DNA from: Mya arenaria
Lineage: Eukaryota; Mollusca; Bivalvia; Myida; Myidae
Direction: 5' to 3'
Assembly (NCBI RefSeq): GCF_026914265.1
Contig: NC_069133.1
Location: 33,447,317-33,511,316, forward strand
DNA: 64,000 bases
The first letter of the stretch is position 1. Each line of letters opens with the position of its first letter. This document shows positions 1 to 10,112 of the stretch, in pieces. Below the pieces are notes generated by a model that saw nothing but the letters and a program-made list of their open reading frames with translations, was not told the origin of the DNA and searched no databases. The position numbers and the translations under genes are program-made.

Positions 1-649
1 ATACCTGGCTTTACTCCTGCATTTACAAGCTCATTCCTGTCGATTGTCCAAGAAATAATCCCCGTGACCAGCATGTTAACGTTGACTGTAGTTTGCGTAT
101 GGCTACAAGCAACACACAGCGGTAATGTTATTGTTCCACCTCCAGGAACGGGTCTGCTAGCTGTACCAAGAGAATGGCCATTGACGAGAACTTCGACTCC
201 GAGATTATGATTCCATGTTATCTCAAAGTGTTGCCATACGTTCAAAACTGGCTTGTAGTTAACGATCAGGGTCCACGTGAGTGTGGAGGTACTAACAATG
301 TAGTACAGCTTGTTGTGGGAGTAGTACAAGGCCACTCCTTTGTGGCCGGGAAGGTGCCCACCACTGTTAATGATGAAAGTGTTGTCCAAAAGCTGAACAA
401 AGTTGGCATCTACTCTGAATGTGAACCCTGATGTACAGTGGGCAATATCCGTTATGCAAGAGACAGACGTCGTGTTCATCTGAATGTAGCTGTTTGTTCC
501 GCTTATGGATATTACAGGGTCCTTTTGTCCCGCTACAGTTTGAATATGAACGTTGCCGTGGACTTGGAATTGGAACGATTGCCTTGCGGTGATGAGAATA
601 TTGTTGGTAATGTTGACGAATGCAAGACTTATCTGCTGAATGTTGTTGG
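1..649 (-). CDS. Exon 10 (partial): concanavalin-A/laminin-G-like module
   Basis: After the acceptor TGTATTTTCAG the minus strand is open from 649 to the window edge, 215 codons. A strand-rich segment with GFTFRVDA, GVALYYSHNKLYY, VWQHFEITWN and VEVLVNGHSLG resembles the beta-sandwich of LamG/pentraxin-like modules: a 'W-H-hydrophobic-x-x-T-W' strand followed by 'V-x-V-x-V-N-G'. The exon enters in phase 1, fitting the EGF exon before it. Carbohydrate binding is possible but not shown. Confidence 0.75.
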
Positions 650-3600
650 CTGAAAATACAATATCAGGTCAGAACCTCATTGCACATCTTACAGTGTGGG
701 TGTTTGAATTTTATTCCGTTTCCCGAATCCGCCTTACTAACTTTACTTTTATGATAAAAATAGGGAATTAAAAAAACGCTATCTCTTCCGGTCGACTACG
801 CTGCAAACCAGTCTGTTAACAATGCTTTCATTCGATCAGCTCAGCGTTTCTTTTATTTAACCAAAAAAAATCAACAATTGCAAATTTGTCATAAACGTCC
901 GATTTCAGATGAATTAAAAAGCAAATATTCAAACTGTTATAACTTTATGTGTGATGAACTTTCGGTCATTTATTTTACATATTAGTAACCTGAGTAAGCA
1001 ACTATCTTTCAAATAATACCAACATTTTATGGGGTCAGCAGGCATAAAAAAATAACATCAAGGTGACTGTAGCTATCAGAGTTATACCTTATTTGTAGGC
1101 CTGATTCCTTAATTTGACAAAGTCAAATGAAGTTTGCTTTCCTATTGATTAAAACAACTAAAACAATCAGTCTAGCTTTGATCGAATCGAAAAGCAGACT
1201 GGCACACATTGAAAACTGAAGGTCCCCCCTCCTGCAGATAATAATTTATGTCAAAGTAACAAACAAAGCAAAGAGTTCACCTTAGTATGGTTTGGATATT
1301 TGGATGAAAGTTTGTTTAACTTACTCGGCGTTTCACATTTAGTCCCCACAAATCCACTTGGACATTGGCAGATGTTCTCTCCCATACAGGTTCCACCGTT
1401 GAGGCAGAAGTTCGTCGAACATAACTCTGAAAACGTAAAACACATTTTTGTCTTATTCATCACACATTTCAGTCAACTCTGGATAGTGACAAGCTCACAT
1501 TATACATGGAACTAATCGACTTCGTTCTAAGCTGAATGCAAATAAATTTCGTTCGTCATGCACATGTTCGAATCTTCAAAATGTACTAGCTTACGTGTTG
1601 GATCACATCCCTTCAATTCAAGTTTAAAGCATGCTCGTAGTTCCCAAGCTGCTGGAACAATCTTGACAGTATCTGTTACTATAACAGGGCTGGTCATCAC
1701 CGTAAAATAATGCGTTCCGTTCAATGCTGGGATATTCTGTAAAATATCTGTTTCAAACTTAACTGCAAAAATAATTCCGATTAGCGTTCATAAACAGGAA
1801 GATTTGCTTTGGCCACCATAGAACATTTGTTTTCTTATTGTTCCTAAATTTCTGCATGATTTGAGAGCTAAACATTAGACGAGTATAGCGGTGATTGATT
1901 CCATTTTTAGCTCTACTGGCCAAATTATGCGATGGTAATGTGTACGTATGTGCGTCCGTGCGGATGTGCGTGCGTCAGTGCGTCCAGTAACAATTGCTTG
2001 TGAACACGATACAGTCTTCAGATTAACGAGATTGTATCTCGATAAAACTTGTACAGTAATTAGATATCTATCAGAGCTTGGTTCCTTTCGAAAACCAGCC
2101 AGATCCGCCCATGCATGCCTAGATTATGGGCCTTGAATATTTTTAAAGAATGTTATTTTTAGCTAACCTAGTTTTAGCCAAGTCTGCATGAGCAAATTCT
2201 ATTCTATTTTTAGCCAAGTTTACATGTAAAGTCAAGTCTAGGATTTAAGGGAGACAACTTGCTTTTTGGCTCTGCAGTTGATTTTGTGAATTTCTCTGCC
2301 TTGTTCTTGTTGAAAGGCCAAAGGCCATTTTTTAGCTCTAGTGTCTGTCGTTCGCGCATCCATCTAAATACAATTGGTTGTGAATGTTTGTTCAAATTAT
2401 GCCCCTAAGGGTCATTACTGGCCACGCCCCAGGGTTCACAGGTTTGGTAAACTGAAATTTGGAAACGTTTGAAAATCTTTACGTGTGTTCGCGCATCCAT
2501 CTCGGGAATGTTTGAACATCTTATTGTCTGAACCAGCTATGCAGACACTTGCTATTTTGAATAAGGCACAACACTGGCACTGCTGTGGGGGTCACAAGTT
2601 TCCTAGAGACATATTTAAGAAAGTTTTCAAAATCTTCTTGTTTCAAGGCTCATACCTTTGATATTTGTTATGGAGAATTATATGATGACCGCCCCTGGGG
2701 CCAAAGCTGGCCCCACCCCTTTGGACCTTCTTTTTTTTATTTTTAAAGCTACAGCAATGATATTTAGACCGTGTGTACAGATTTGCAAATGAGTATCAAT
2801 GTTGTCCTCGGATGACCTTGACTTTGACCTTTTGACCAACTTTTTTATTTTTAAAGCTACAGAAATGTTGACCATGAGTACAGTTTTGAAAGCATTTTTT
2901 TGTCAGATGACCTTTTCTTGGCACATATTAAAATACACTTCGACGAATTTTTAATTGGCCACCATATGAAATATGATGCTATGCGACATTTTTTATCATT
3001 AAATCTAATTTTTGGTTATTTTGTATTGTACACACCAATCTATCGATTTACTCAGAGAAAACACGTATTCATGTACAAAATCATCCATGCGGAACGGTAG
3101 GAGCGAAAATAGCCTATGTGCTCGAGTTTCTTGCGCACGGCATGGTAGTTGTCGAATACGGTGGGAATTAATTATTCGTGGATTGTCTTTTATGAAAAAC
3201 ATTAAATATGGCGAGAATGAGCATTGCAGAACGAGCCCAAGTCGTCGGAATGATTCGTGCCGGCACCCCCATCAGACAGGTATGTTACGCGTCGCTATAA
3301 AAGTTGCAATATGTGTTATTATTTGTTATTAAGTGCAAAATATTGACAGAAACATATTTGTTTCTATTAATCTGTAGGTGATTCTTATTTACGTAATAAC
3401 AGTCGTAAACAATACCACGGGTGGTCAACAATACAATACCTGCGTCATATCGGACTGACCAATCATACAATGAAATACATTGTATTTTATTAACATTCAG
3501 CTTTAAATCCACTTTAGTGGATTTTATTATTTTTCAGGTTGCATAGCTTTTAAATAGGCGACATTTCAGTACTGAAACTCTTTGGTCGAAATTCGTACAA

Positions 3601-5655
3601 AACGGAAGTGTAGCAGATCTCCGACGACGCCCAAAAAGAAGAGTGACGACTCCCCAAGAGGACATTCAAATTGTCAATGACCACCTTCATGATCGTTTTA
3701 CCACGGCAGCGACGACGGCCCGAAATACATAAGGCAGACACAACCACGCAATCCACCCACAGACAGTGCGCAATCGCCTTAGAGCCGTTGGCTTGCAGTG
3801 CCGTCCTCCCCTGTGGGTTCCGATTCTTACCGCAAGGTACAGGCAGGCAAGATTATTGTGGGCCAGGCGACATTTGCTATTCACAAGGGCGGACTGGGCC
3901 AATGTTTTATTTGTTGATGAGACACGCATCACACTACGTGGGAATGACATGCGTGCTCGCGTATATCGCTGTCAGGGTGAGCGGAACAATAAGAACTGTC
4001 CGGTAGAATTGGACATCTTCGGGGGTGGTTCCATTATGCTGTGGGCTGGAGTTTCCATGCACACGAAAACTCCAATTGTACCCATTCAAGGAAACATGAA
4101 CGCGACGAGGTATCAAAATGGCGTCATTCGGTCGGTTCTTCTACCTCATATCCGTGCCAATCGCGGTATGATGTTGGCACAGAATAACGCACCATGTCAC
4201 GCGGCTAGAATCACACAAGTTATGCTTGTAGCAAACAACGTGCGAACACCCCAATGGCCTGCAAAAAGTCCGGATTTAAATCCGATCGAGCACGTTTGGG
4301 ACCTTTTGAAGCGCAAGGTGCGTGCCTAGTCGCTGTGCACAACCGAATCTCAGGGTGCTGACGCGTGTTATTCATCAGATTTGGGCAGCCATTCCACAAC
4401 AGTATTTTCACAAATACATTATATCAATGAGAACAAGGTGCCTCGCTGTAATTGCCGCAGTAAGTGGGCATACAAAGTATATAAAACAAAATCAAATAGA
4501 CGTGAATTGATCTTGCGGTTTTTGTATTAAGGGTGTCAATGTTAACCCTCTCTGTTCAGTTTGTTCCGGTGATCATATTTCAATGAAGTTTTGTTTTACG
4601 TATTAGGAATAAATCGTTATTAACCTTATATTTGGTTATTTGTATTTTTCTCCGATTTTTTTTCCTAAAATATGATAAAAACTAGGTGGCCAATTAGAAA
4701 TTCGTCGTAGTGTAGTTCATGCAACTAATCTGCTTACAACACTTTCTGTCCTCATATGTTGAACGTGCAACGTTTTCAGGTAACCCAAACACAAAACGTG
4801 AACTATATGTGTGTTGCCTTTTACCCATACATACATGTTCTGGATTGAAAATGACCACAAGAGCCATGCCAGTAGAGCATAGGCCCTTATGGTCCTCTTG
4901 TTTTCAAAAAGATTGCAATTTAAATTATGAAATCAAGCATTTTGGTAATAATAATAATAATAAAAATAATAATAATGATAATGAATAATGAATAATTATG
5001 TTCGATAGACTCTAACTCACACTTGCGAAGGATCGGCATGATTTGGAAGAATCCAAAGGCGAAATGTAGTGCAGATCAAACTCCTGTATGAATGCTCGTC
5101 CTCCGTCGTTTTCATGTCTCTTGACGAAATTAAATTCAAAAACACTGACAGCCATCGGTTTGCTCAGTTTCACCTCGACCCACGGCGCCTTATCGGCTGA
5201 TGAAGGACACCATCCCTCATTGGTTTGCGCTATAATTGATAACAATAACAATGTTGATGTATTCGACTAAGCTGATATTGTACATCTTTCATGCAACCCA
5301 ATCTGAACTGTATAACAGACCAAATATAAGTTTACACAGTCATATGAATTATATTTGCATTAATATAATGTAGTGTTAAGTGTCTTGACAGCAGTCGATG
5401 CAAGCTTAATATGGGACATTGACATTGTTTCATTTCCGAATACTTTTTGTAAATCGACTCAATCGATTTCACATTTTCTTTTGCGTTTTCTCTAGTCAAT
5501 AGTTTGAAATAGAATAATTATAGGTATTGTAGAGGTAACTTGAAACTTACCATTTCCAATTTGGTCCTTTGTGTAATGTGAATCCTGTGAAGACACAGTG
5601 ACGCTTGAATCCGGAATTCCCCCATTAGACAAACCAAGAGGGAGGGGTGTGCAGT

Positions 5656-5702
<47 letters not shown>

Positions 5703-8700
5703 TATAATAATATTTACACTTACCCCCGGTATACTTATACTAATACTAATACTAATACCTTTGATTTCACAGTGTGTGCCTGAGGACCCCGCGGGGCATG
5801 CGCATGCGTTTTCCATTTGACAAACACCACCATTCATGCAACCGCCCGGACACAACTCTAAAACATGGATGTGTTCAATGAAACCACACTATGTAACCAC
5901 TGTCAACTAGTTTCATACGTAAATGTCTAATGTCTAAAAATATGTTGTTGTTGTTTAAAATAAAAAGGGTTGTCTTGATGTTTGAATTATTTGTCTAATT
6001 ATTAGTTCGTTTAGTGCCATTTAACCGATCATGTGTGCAAATAGAGTCATCATTTTTTTTTGGATAAATTGATTAGGAATCAATTGTCGTTAACAAAACC
6101 ATATTGATTTTTTTAAACTGTTTGTCACTAATTTCAAAGATACATATTTGAATTACAACACAAATGCAAAATAAAGTTTATGATTGAATTGAATTTTATT
6201 TAAAAAACATAAACAAAATCGAGTTCGACACATCCATTGATTTCATGCCATCTTACCATTTATTGGACACCCCAGCAACTCAAGTTTCAAACATGGAGTA
6301 CTTCCGGTGAAGGCCGTTACTGTAAACTGTAAACGTTTGACGGCAATTCCTAAGCTAAAATTTATCGTAGATTCTGAGAGTGAAGTATTCAGTTCCAGCA
6401 CCTTTGTCAAAAACAACGAGAACAATAAGAAAAGAAAAAAAGCAGGAACATAGCTCATACTTCTGAAGTGTTCAGGTTAAATCTTTTCATTTAGACAGTT
6501 AAATAGGCCGAAAAGGCTCTTTTTAGCTTTTGGCAGTGACATGTGCGAGTACATTTTTAGTTCAGTAATGACTAATTCAAAAGGAAAGTTTTATACTTAA
6601 ATTTGAACGTTACCAAATGGACATTTCTTATTTCTAAGGTATAGGCAGTCATTTGTTCAGTCGGGGAATTCATCATATTTTTTTAATCAAATTTTATTTT
6701 CACCAATTGGCAATCTGTCATATTGGATCTTAGAGGCCTAGTTTAAGCCTTCTATAAGTGCCCCCTCCCCCACCAAATCGGTGTGAAGTACACAACCTCT
6801 GTGTATTGATATCAATCTAATTGCCTGGCGCCGGCTTATCAGATCTCCGTTCTGAGTATCATGTTGTGCAGTTTTGGAGGTTTTATTATAGAAATGGACC
6901 CTACATGGCCCTGAGCCAATCAACAAATACCCAGGAAATTTGTCCCTAATGTGACACCAGTGCAATTAGCAGCAGATGAACAGCAGGGGATTACCATGCA
7001 AAACATTCCTTAAACTAGGCCTTTAAGTACGTGTACAGACGTGGTTGGTGTTTATTTCTGTAACCAAAGTCCACTTAAGTATTGAAAAGGATGATATCAA
7101 AGTACAGTTTAAGTTTTCGATCTCTTATCAAAAACAATATATAATAATTATGCCCTTTATAATTTAATCATTTTCTGTTTTATCAATTGCAAATAATATA
7201 CACCCTTACAAGTCCGTTTGGAACCGGAATGTCCTGGATTTGTGATCCCCCGTTGGGGACATATTTGACTAGGACTCGTGTTGGGTAGTTTGTCTGATCC
7301 ACGCGCTTAACAACAATTCCCTTGATGCCATGACTGTTAGGGAAGTTGATTTCCAGTACCTTGTCGTCTTGTGAGTTTGCACACCAACCGGCTGTAGAAA
7401 CCAATTAATGTTTCATTTTGATAAAGTTACATATTTTTAAAATTAATAACCGGCTGTAGAAACCAATTAATGTTTCATTTTGATAAAGTTACATATTTTT
7501 AAAATTAATAACTGCAGAAAAAGAACCAATAATAAAAGCAGCATAAATTATTCTTTCACAAGAATAAATTGTAATTTGGGAAGAATAAACGATTAAAAAA
7601 TTAAGGTACATTGAAGATGAAACAAAAATGCAAAGCTATACATTTTAATATTCCTACATTTAGTGAGAACTTACTTGTGAAAACAGCCGATGCTGAATAT
7701 CCAGGTTTGCTAGAGGGAGCGGTCACATCCTGGTTGACATTAAGAACTCCGGAAGTAGATACTGGAGTGTTACATCCTGGAAAATATTCATATACATATA
7801 TCAATATATGAAACACAGAACAAAATGTTTTATTTTTATATTATTTGTATTTGTTAATGATGTTTACTGGTAATTTAACATAATAACCACCTAAACAAAC
7901 ATATCTGTATAAAGGTGATGCAGCTGAATAAGGGACAACTAATACACCTATACAATTATACCGAAGATTGAACAAATACATACGCTATCAGGGTTCAATA
8001 TTCATTTTTAGACTATCTGCGTATGCGCGCAGGTAGTCTTAAGACCACAAACTCCAAAGAACTACTTCTATTCATGTCGTTTTAACCCATTTTTGTCTCA
8101 ATGCGCTCTATGTTTAGCAGAATGACGTCGAAACCATACAAATGGATTGGTCGTGTTGCAGTCCGAGTATGAGTTTTTGCTTGTTCGGCTATTTCCGCGC
8201 TGTTATTATGTATCCCGGAGTTTCATTTTTAGCAGAATATAACTATTTTAGATCGTTATATTTATCAGATTAATGATGGTCAAAATAATGGAGGCTCTGG
8301 TAGGAAGATAACATACAGAATTGATATTCACTCTAGTTTAGCCCATGATGTTTCAGAAATTATTACCTACCGCATGTGTCCCATCGCATGCAGGATTTGT
8401 TATTAAAACCTGACGTGACCCTGAAGCACGCTTATTTGTAATGGTGTTTTTTTTTATTTGACTTTTATGAGATAAGAAACAAATCTAATTATTGTCTTAG
8501 TGTTAATATAGTTGTATCTTAGGTTTCGCATTGCTAATGCTTCAAATACTATACATTGTAATTTACTTGCTACACAATAACAAGATACTATTCATTCTAT
8601 GATTTTAGGCGTTTATATTTCTAATGAGATGTTTTCATTTTTGCATAAAAGCTTCGTTCCGGTGTATTCTTGGCATAGTTTTTGACATTAGGCTTTCAAT

Positions 8701-9358
8701 TTATATAAGCACGCATGCCCTGATACGACAGTGAGTCATGCATACGTTTGGTGAAGCAAAGTAGTTCGGATTAAACCTGTTTAACATCCAAAGGGTACGA
8801 AGCATTCATAACAGCACTAGAACTGTTTCTACACAGGTACTTACATTAAACATGAATAACATTAAATTTATTAATAAACTTTAAAATGCACAATCATATT
8901 CTCATTCATAAAAACAGACAATTTCCGATAATCTAAAAATAGTTTCAACTTCATTAATTGACCTATATTCTAAACATAGTTTCTACATTCATTAACTGAC
9001 CACATGTTTGTCCTCACCGCGGGAAAACGACCATCTGATAAACTCTGCATTTTAAAAGGTATTATTGCTAAAGTTGCTCGTAAAAAATAAAATCGGCACA
9101 CTTATCACTTTTATTTATGTGCTCTTCACCCATTCCCATAGTTCAAATACAATATGCAACTCTCACATATTTGCCCGCAGATAGTCTTTCAGCGCCTCGC
9201 GCTTTGATTTCTAGACGTTCTGTATATAACAGTCATGCATGCCATTCAACTTAGAAGTCTGGAATAAGGTAACTCTTACCTGCACACACTACTTCTGAGA
9301 ATCTGCTCACAAGAACGGTCAGTATTGCTCCAAGATATTTAACTTGAAAACTGTCCAT
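1..9358 (-). CDS. Modular secreted/cell-surface protein: signal peptide, F5/8C, EGF, F5/8C, EGF, LamG-like (ten 5' coding exons; 3' end outside window)
   Basis: Ten coding exons were placed by splice sites and phase: 9358-9280, 7776-7675, 7391-7210, 6401-6257, 5857-5759, 5655-5551, 5229-5023, 1762-1595, 1426-1325 and 649-1. They join without a stop into at least 612 residues. Order: signal peptide about 1-26; discoidin domain from C28 to C166; EGF 172-199; second discoidin C204 to C359; EGF 365-393; concanavalin-A/laminin-G-like module 398-612, still open at the edge. Nearly all module borders are phase-1 introns, the usual sign of exon shuffling in extracellular proteins; the one phase-0 intron lies inside the first discoidin domain. 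Discoidin domains commonly bind carbohydrate or phospholipid, so an extracellular adhesion or recognition role is likely. The specific ligand and the C-terminus (membrane anchor or not) cannot be seen. No family name is assigned, since discoidin/EGF/LamG combinations occur in several animal families. Confidence 0.85.
1325..1426 (-). CDS. Exon 9: second EGF-like module
   Basis: Exon of 102 nt in phase 1-1, acceptor GTTTTCAG, donor GTAAGT. Six cysteines in EGF spacing: CSTNFCLNGGTC, then CQCPSGFVGTKC. Confidence 0.88.
1595..1762 (-). CDS. Exon 8: C-terminal part of second discoidin domain
   Basis: Exon of 168 nt in phase 1-1, after TTTTTGCAG and before GTAAGC. It ends CFKLELKGCDPT, the closing Cys motif. 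The intron between exons 7 and 8 is about 3.3 kb and carries the Tc1-like element. Confidence 0.85.
1885..2140. repeat. Decayed dispersed repeat in intron
   Basis: The stretch with 'gcgtccgtgcggatgtgcgtgcg' style GC/GT-rich text, 'caattgcttgtgaacac' and 'gatacagtcttcag' resembles a dispersed element I know from bivalve sequence. It lies in the intron between exons 7 and 8 and has no ORF of note. Family assignment is from memory only. Confidence 0.4.
2300..2930. repeat. Decayed dispersed/tandem repeat (gaccttgac type)
   Basis: Imperfect units share 'attttta aagctacag aaatg' and 'ttgaccttttgacc' segments, at about 2740 and 2855 among others, together with 'ttatgcccct' and 'ccacgcccca' motifs. 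It carries no coding sequence and ends at the Tc1-like element. Confidence 0.45.
2934..2963 (+). repeat. Left terminal inverted repeat of Tc1-like element
   Basis: Thirty bases including the TA target site pair with the right end with two mismatches. Confidence 0.85.
3208..4510 (+). pseudogene. Tc1-like transposase, inactive
   Basis: N-terminal helix-turn-helix part at 3208-3279 (MARMSIAERAQVVGMIRAGT...), a second DNA-binding part at 3538-3765 (ETLWSKFVQNGSVADLRRR), and the DDE catalytic part at 3766-4329. Catalytic cues: VLFVDETR carries the first Asp and SPDLNPIEHVWD the Glu, but the usual second Asp (DNAPCH) is Asn here (NNAPCHAAR). In-frame stops occur just after 3538 and near 3730. The last part, QIWAAIPQQYF to SGHTKY at 4345-4470, is in another frame. 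Bases 3280-3537 look like a GT-AG intron between the two DNA-binding parts. The protein cannot be active as it stands. Confidence 0.85.
3280..3537 (+). other. Intron-like insert within the transposase
   Basis: The family's usual continuous '...TPIRQVA...' reading is interrupted by 258 bases that begin GTATGT after CAG and end TTTTTCAG before GTTGCA. Removing them restores the expected alignment of the flanking residues. No transposon hallmark is seen inside. Confidence 0.55.
4685..4714 (-). repeat. Right terminal inverted repeat of Tc1-like element
   Basis: Complement of the left end, closing on TA. Confidence 0.85.
4949..4986. repeat. (TAA)n microsatellite
   Basis: Short imperfect run of taa/aat units in the large intron. 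Confidence 0.8.
5023..5229 (-). CDS. Exon 7: middle of second discoidin domain
   Basis: Exon of 207 nt in phase 1-1. It reads QTNEGWCPSS then DKAPWVEVKLSKP, a textbook W-C...PW-V-V-x-L discoidin core. Two overlapping donors exist (GTGTGA and GTGAGT); only the first keeps phase 1 with exon 8. Confidence 0.85.
5551..5655 (-). CDS. Exon 6: N-terminal part of second discoidin domain
   Basis: Exon of 105 nt in phase 1-1. It reads DCTPLPLGLSNGGIPDSSVT, a canonical discoidin start (C-x-x-P-L-G-hydrophobic-x-x-G-x-I). The acceptor abuts a (TAA)n run that forms much of the intron; the donor is GGTAAGTT. Confidence 0.85.
5660..5704. repeat. (TAA)n microsatellite in a short intron
   Basis: About fourteen taa units directly beside the acceptor of exon 6; on the transcribed strand this reads (TTA)n and may act as the pyrimidine-rich tract. 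Confidence 0.85.
5759..5857 (-). CDS. Exon 5: first EGF-like module
   Basis: Exon of 99 nt in phase 1-1. It encodes six cysteines in EGF spacing (CPGGCMNGGVC then CACPAGSSGTHC). A second possible donor 33 nt further on would leave phase 0 and breaks the join, so the GGTATTAG site is chosen; it gives KDCTPL at the junction with exon 6. Confidence 0.85.
6257..6401 (-). CDS. Exon 4: C-terminal part of first discoidin domain
   Basis: Exon of 145 nt with a long pyrimidine tract ending GACAAAG before it, entering in phase 0 and leaving in phase 1 at AATG/GTAAGA. It ends KLELLGCPIN, the closing Leu-Glu-Leu-x-Gly-Cys of the domain. The phase match with exon 3 supports both boundaries. Confidence 0.8.
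6735..7021. mobile_element. Small fold-back/MITE-like element in intron
   Basis: GGCCTAGTTTAAG at 6735 is complemented by CTTAAACTAGGCC ending at 7021, 287 bp apart. It has no coding sequence. The terminal repeat is short and the target duplication unclear, so the call is tentative. Confidence 0.4.
7210..7391 (-). CDS. Exon 3: middle of first discoidin domain
   Basis: Exon of 182 nt, entering in phase 1 and leaving in phase 0 at CTT/GTAAGG. It reads TGWCANSQDDKVLEINFP, matching the GW-C...-L-x-F core of discoidin domains, and continues through a KGIVVKRVDQ strand. Its acceptor lies in the copy of a 62-bp tandem duplication that is nearer the exon. Confidence 0.85.
7387..7510. repeat. 62-bp perfect tandem duplication covering a splice acceptor
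   Basis: Bases 7387-7448 are repeated at 7449-7510 without a difference that I can see. On the minus strand each copy carries the polypyrimidine/acceptor sequence TTGGTTTCTACAG. The copy nearer exon 3 is the working one in my model. Using the far copy would add 62 bases and meet a TAA within a few codons. Confidence 0.9.
7675..7776 (-). CDS. Exon 2: N-terminal part of first discoidin (F5/8C) domain
   Basis: The acceptor TTTTCCAG is followed by 102 nt, phase 1 at both ends, and the donor is GTAAGT. The translation begins GCNTPVSTSGV and ends PGYSASAVFT. The opening Cys and the YSAS motif are typical of the start of discoidin domains. Confidence 0.85.
8010..9187. mobile_element. Possible inverted-repeat element in first intron
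   Basis: AGACTATCTGCG at 8010-8021 is matched in reverse complement by CGCAGATAGTCT at 9176-9187. The left end also forms a local hairpin (8011-8038). The interior is AT-rich without coding sequence. Twelve bases is a short arm, so chance is not excluded. Confidence 0.3.
9280..9358 (-). CDS. Exon 1: start codon and signal peptide
   Basis: ATG at 9358-9356 opens a 26-codon stretch with a hydrophobic core (YLGAILTVLVSRF) and an Ala-x-Ala-like end, VVCA/G. It stops at a good donor, GCAG/GTAAGA, in phase 1. The split Gly codon is completed by the next exon to give the discoidin start GCNTP. No clear TATA box lies just upstream of this ATG. Confidence 0.8.
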
Positions 9359-10112
9359 TTTTTTACTACCTCATTTCTGGCTATCGGAGCAACTAGTAGA
9401 TAATTTGCGTACATGCACATGCTATTATCATATCATTGAACGTTATCATTTTGTTAAGATTACTACGTATCGCTCCGACAATTTCATACAAATGTATAAG
9501 CATTCGACTTACATGTATGTGTCTCATATCGGCATGATATATTTTGAAAGTAAACCACTAGCTGACATACAGAAAAGTATGACATATTTGCTATTAAGAT
9601 TATTTCAGAAGTTTAACATTGCAAACGACATATTTAACAGGATCGTGTTGTAAAGAAAACAATATCCATTGATGTTGCGAATGCCTAATTTTCATTCGCC
9701 TTGCTATATTCCAAGTCATAATCAAAGTCCTAATGCAAGCTATCTTAGAATCACAGCACCCCATATGACAAACACGTGTCTTATTAAGGTGGTCATTTTA
9801 CAATTATTCGTGTATAAGTTCTTTAAGTCTGTAATAATATGTACGTCACATAATTATTGTTGTAAATGGAATATGGTTAAAAAATCCTAAACGCATATTT
9901 AGAACCAACTTAGTTCCAATTAGTGACAAAATGACAACGGTTATGATACCGAAATGGTAAGCATTTAAAACAAAGTAATTTCGTTTGAAAGAATAATAAC
10001 AACAATACAATATACTTGTTATAGACTCACCGGATAACTAAACTTTAAAGCGAAATGAGTTTCATTTATAATTTGCCTCAAAATATTTTCAGGGGTGGAA
10101 GTGAAAAACTAA
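9359..10112. other. Upstream region of the discoidin/EGF gene; nothing recognised
   Basis: AT-rich sequence that would hold the 5' UTR and promoter of the minus-strand gene. I see no TATA box at a convincing distance, no repeat and no conserved reading frame. Confidence 0.5.

Larger units (their letters stand above)
2934..4714 (+). mobile_element. Tc1/mariner-type DNA transposon, decayed
   Basis: The ends are inverted repeats: 2934-2963 against the complement of 4685-4714 match at 28 of 30 positions and begin TA-CACT(T/A)CGACG. The outer TA on each side is the expected mariner-class target duplication, so the element proper is 2936-4712. It contains a Tc1-like transposase reading in the plus strand. 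It sits in an intron of the discoidin/EGF gene in the opposite orientation to that gene. Confidence 0.88.

Noticed and set aside
174-653. Plus-strand ORFs of 85 and 71 codons
   Set aside because: Antisense to the LamG-like exon, which has the domain features, splice acceptor and phase.
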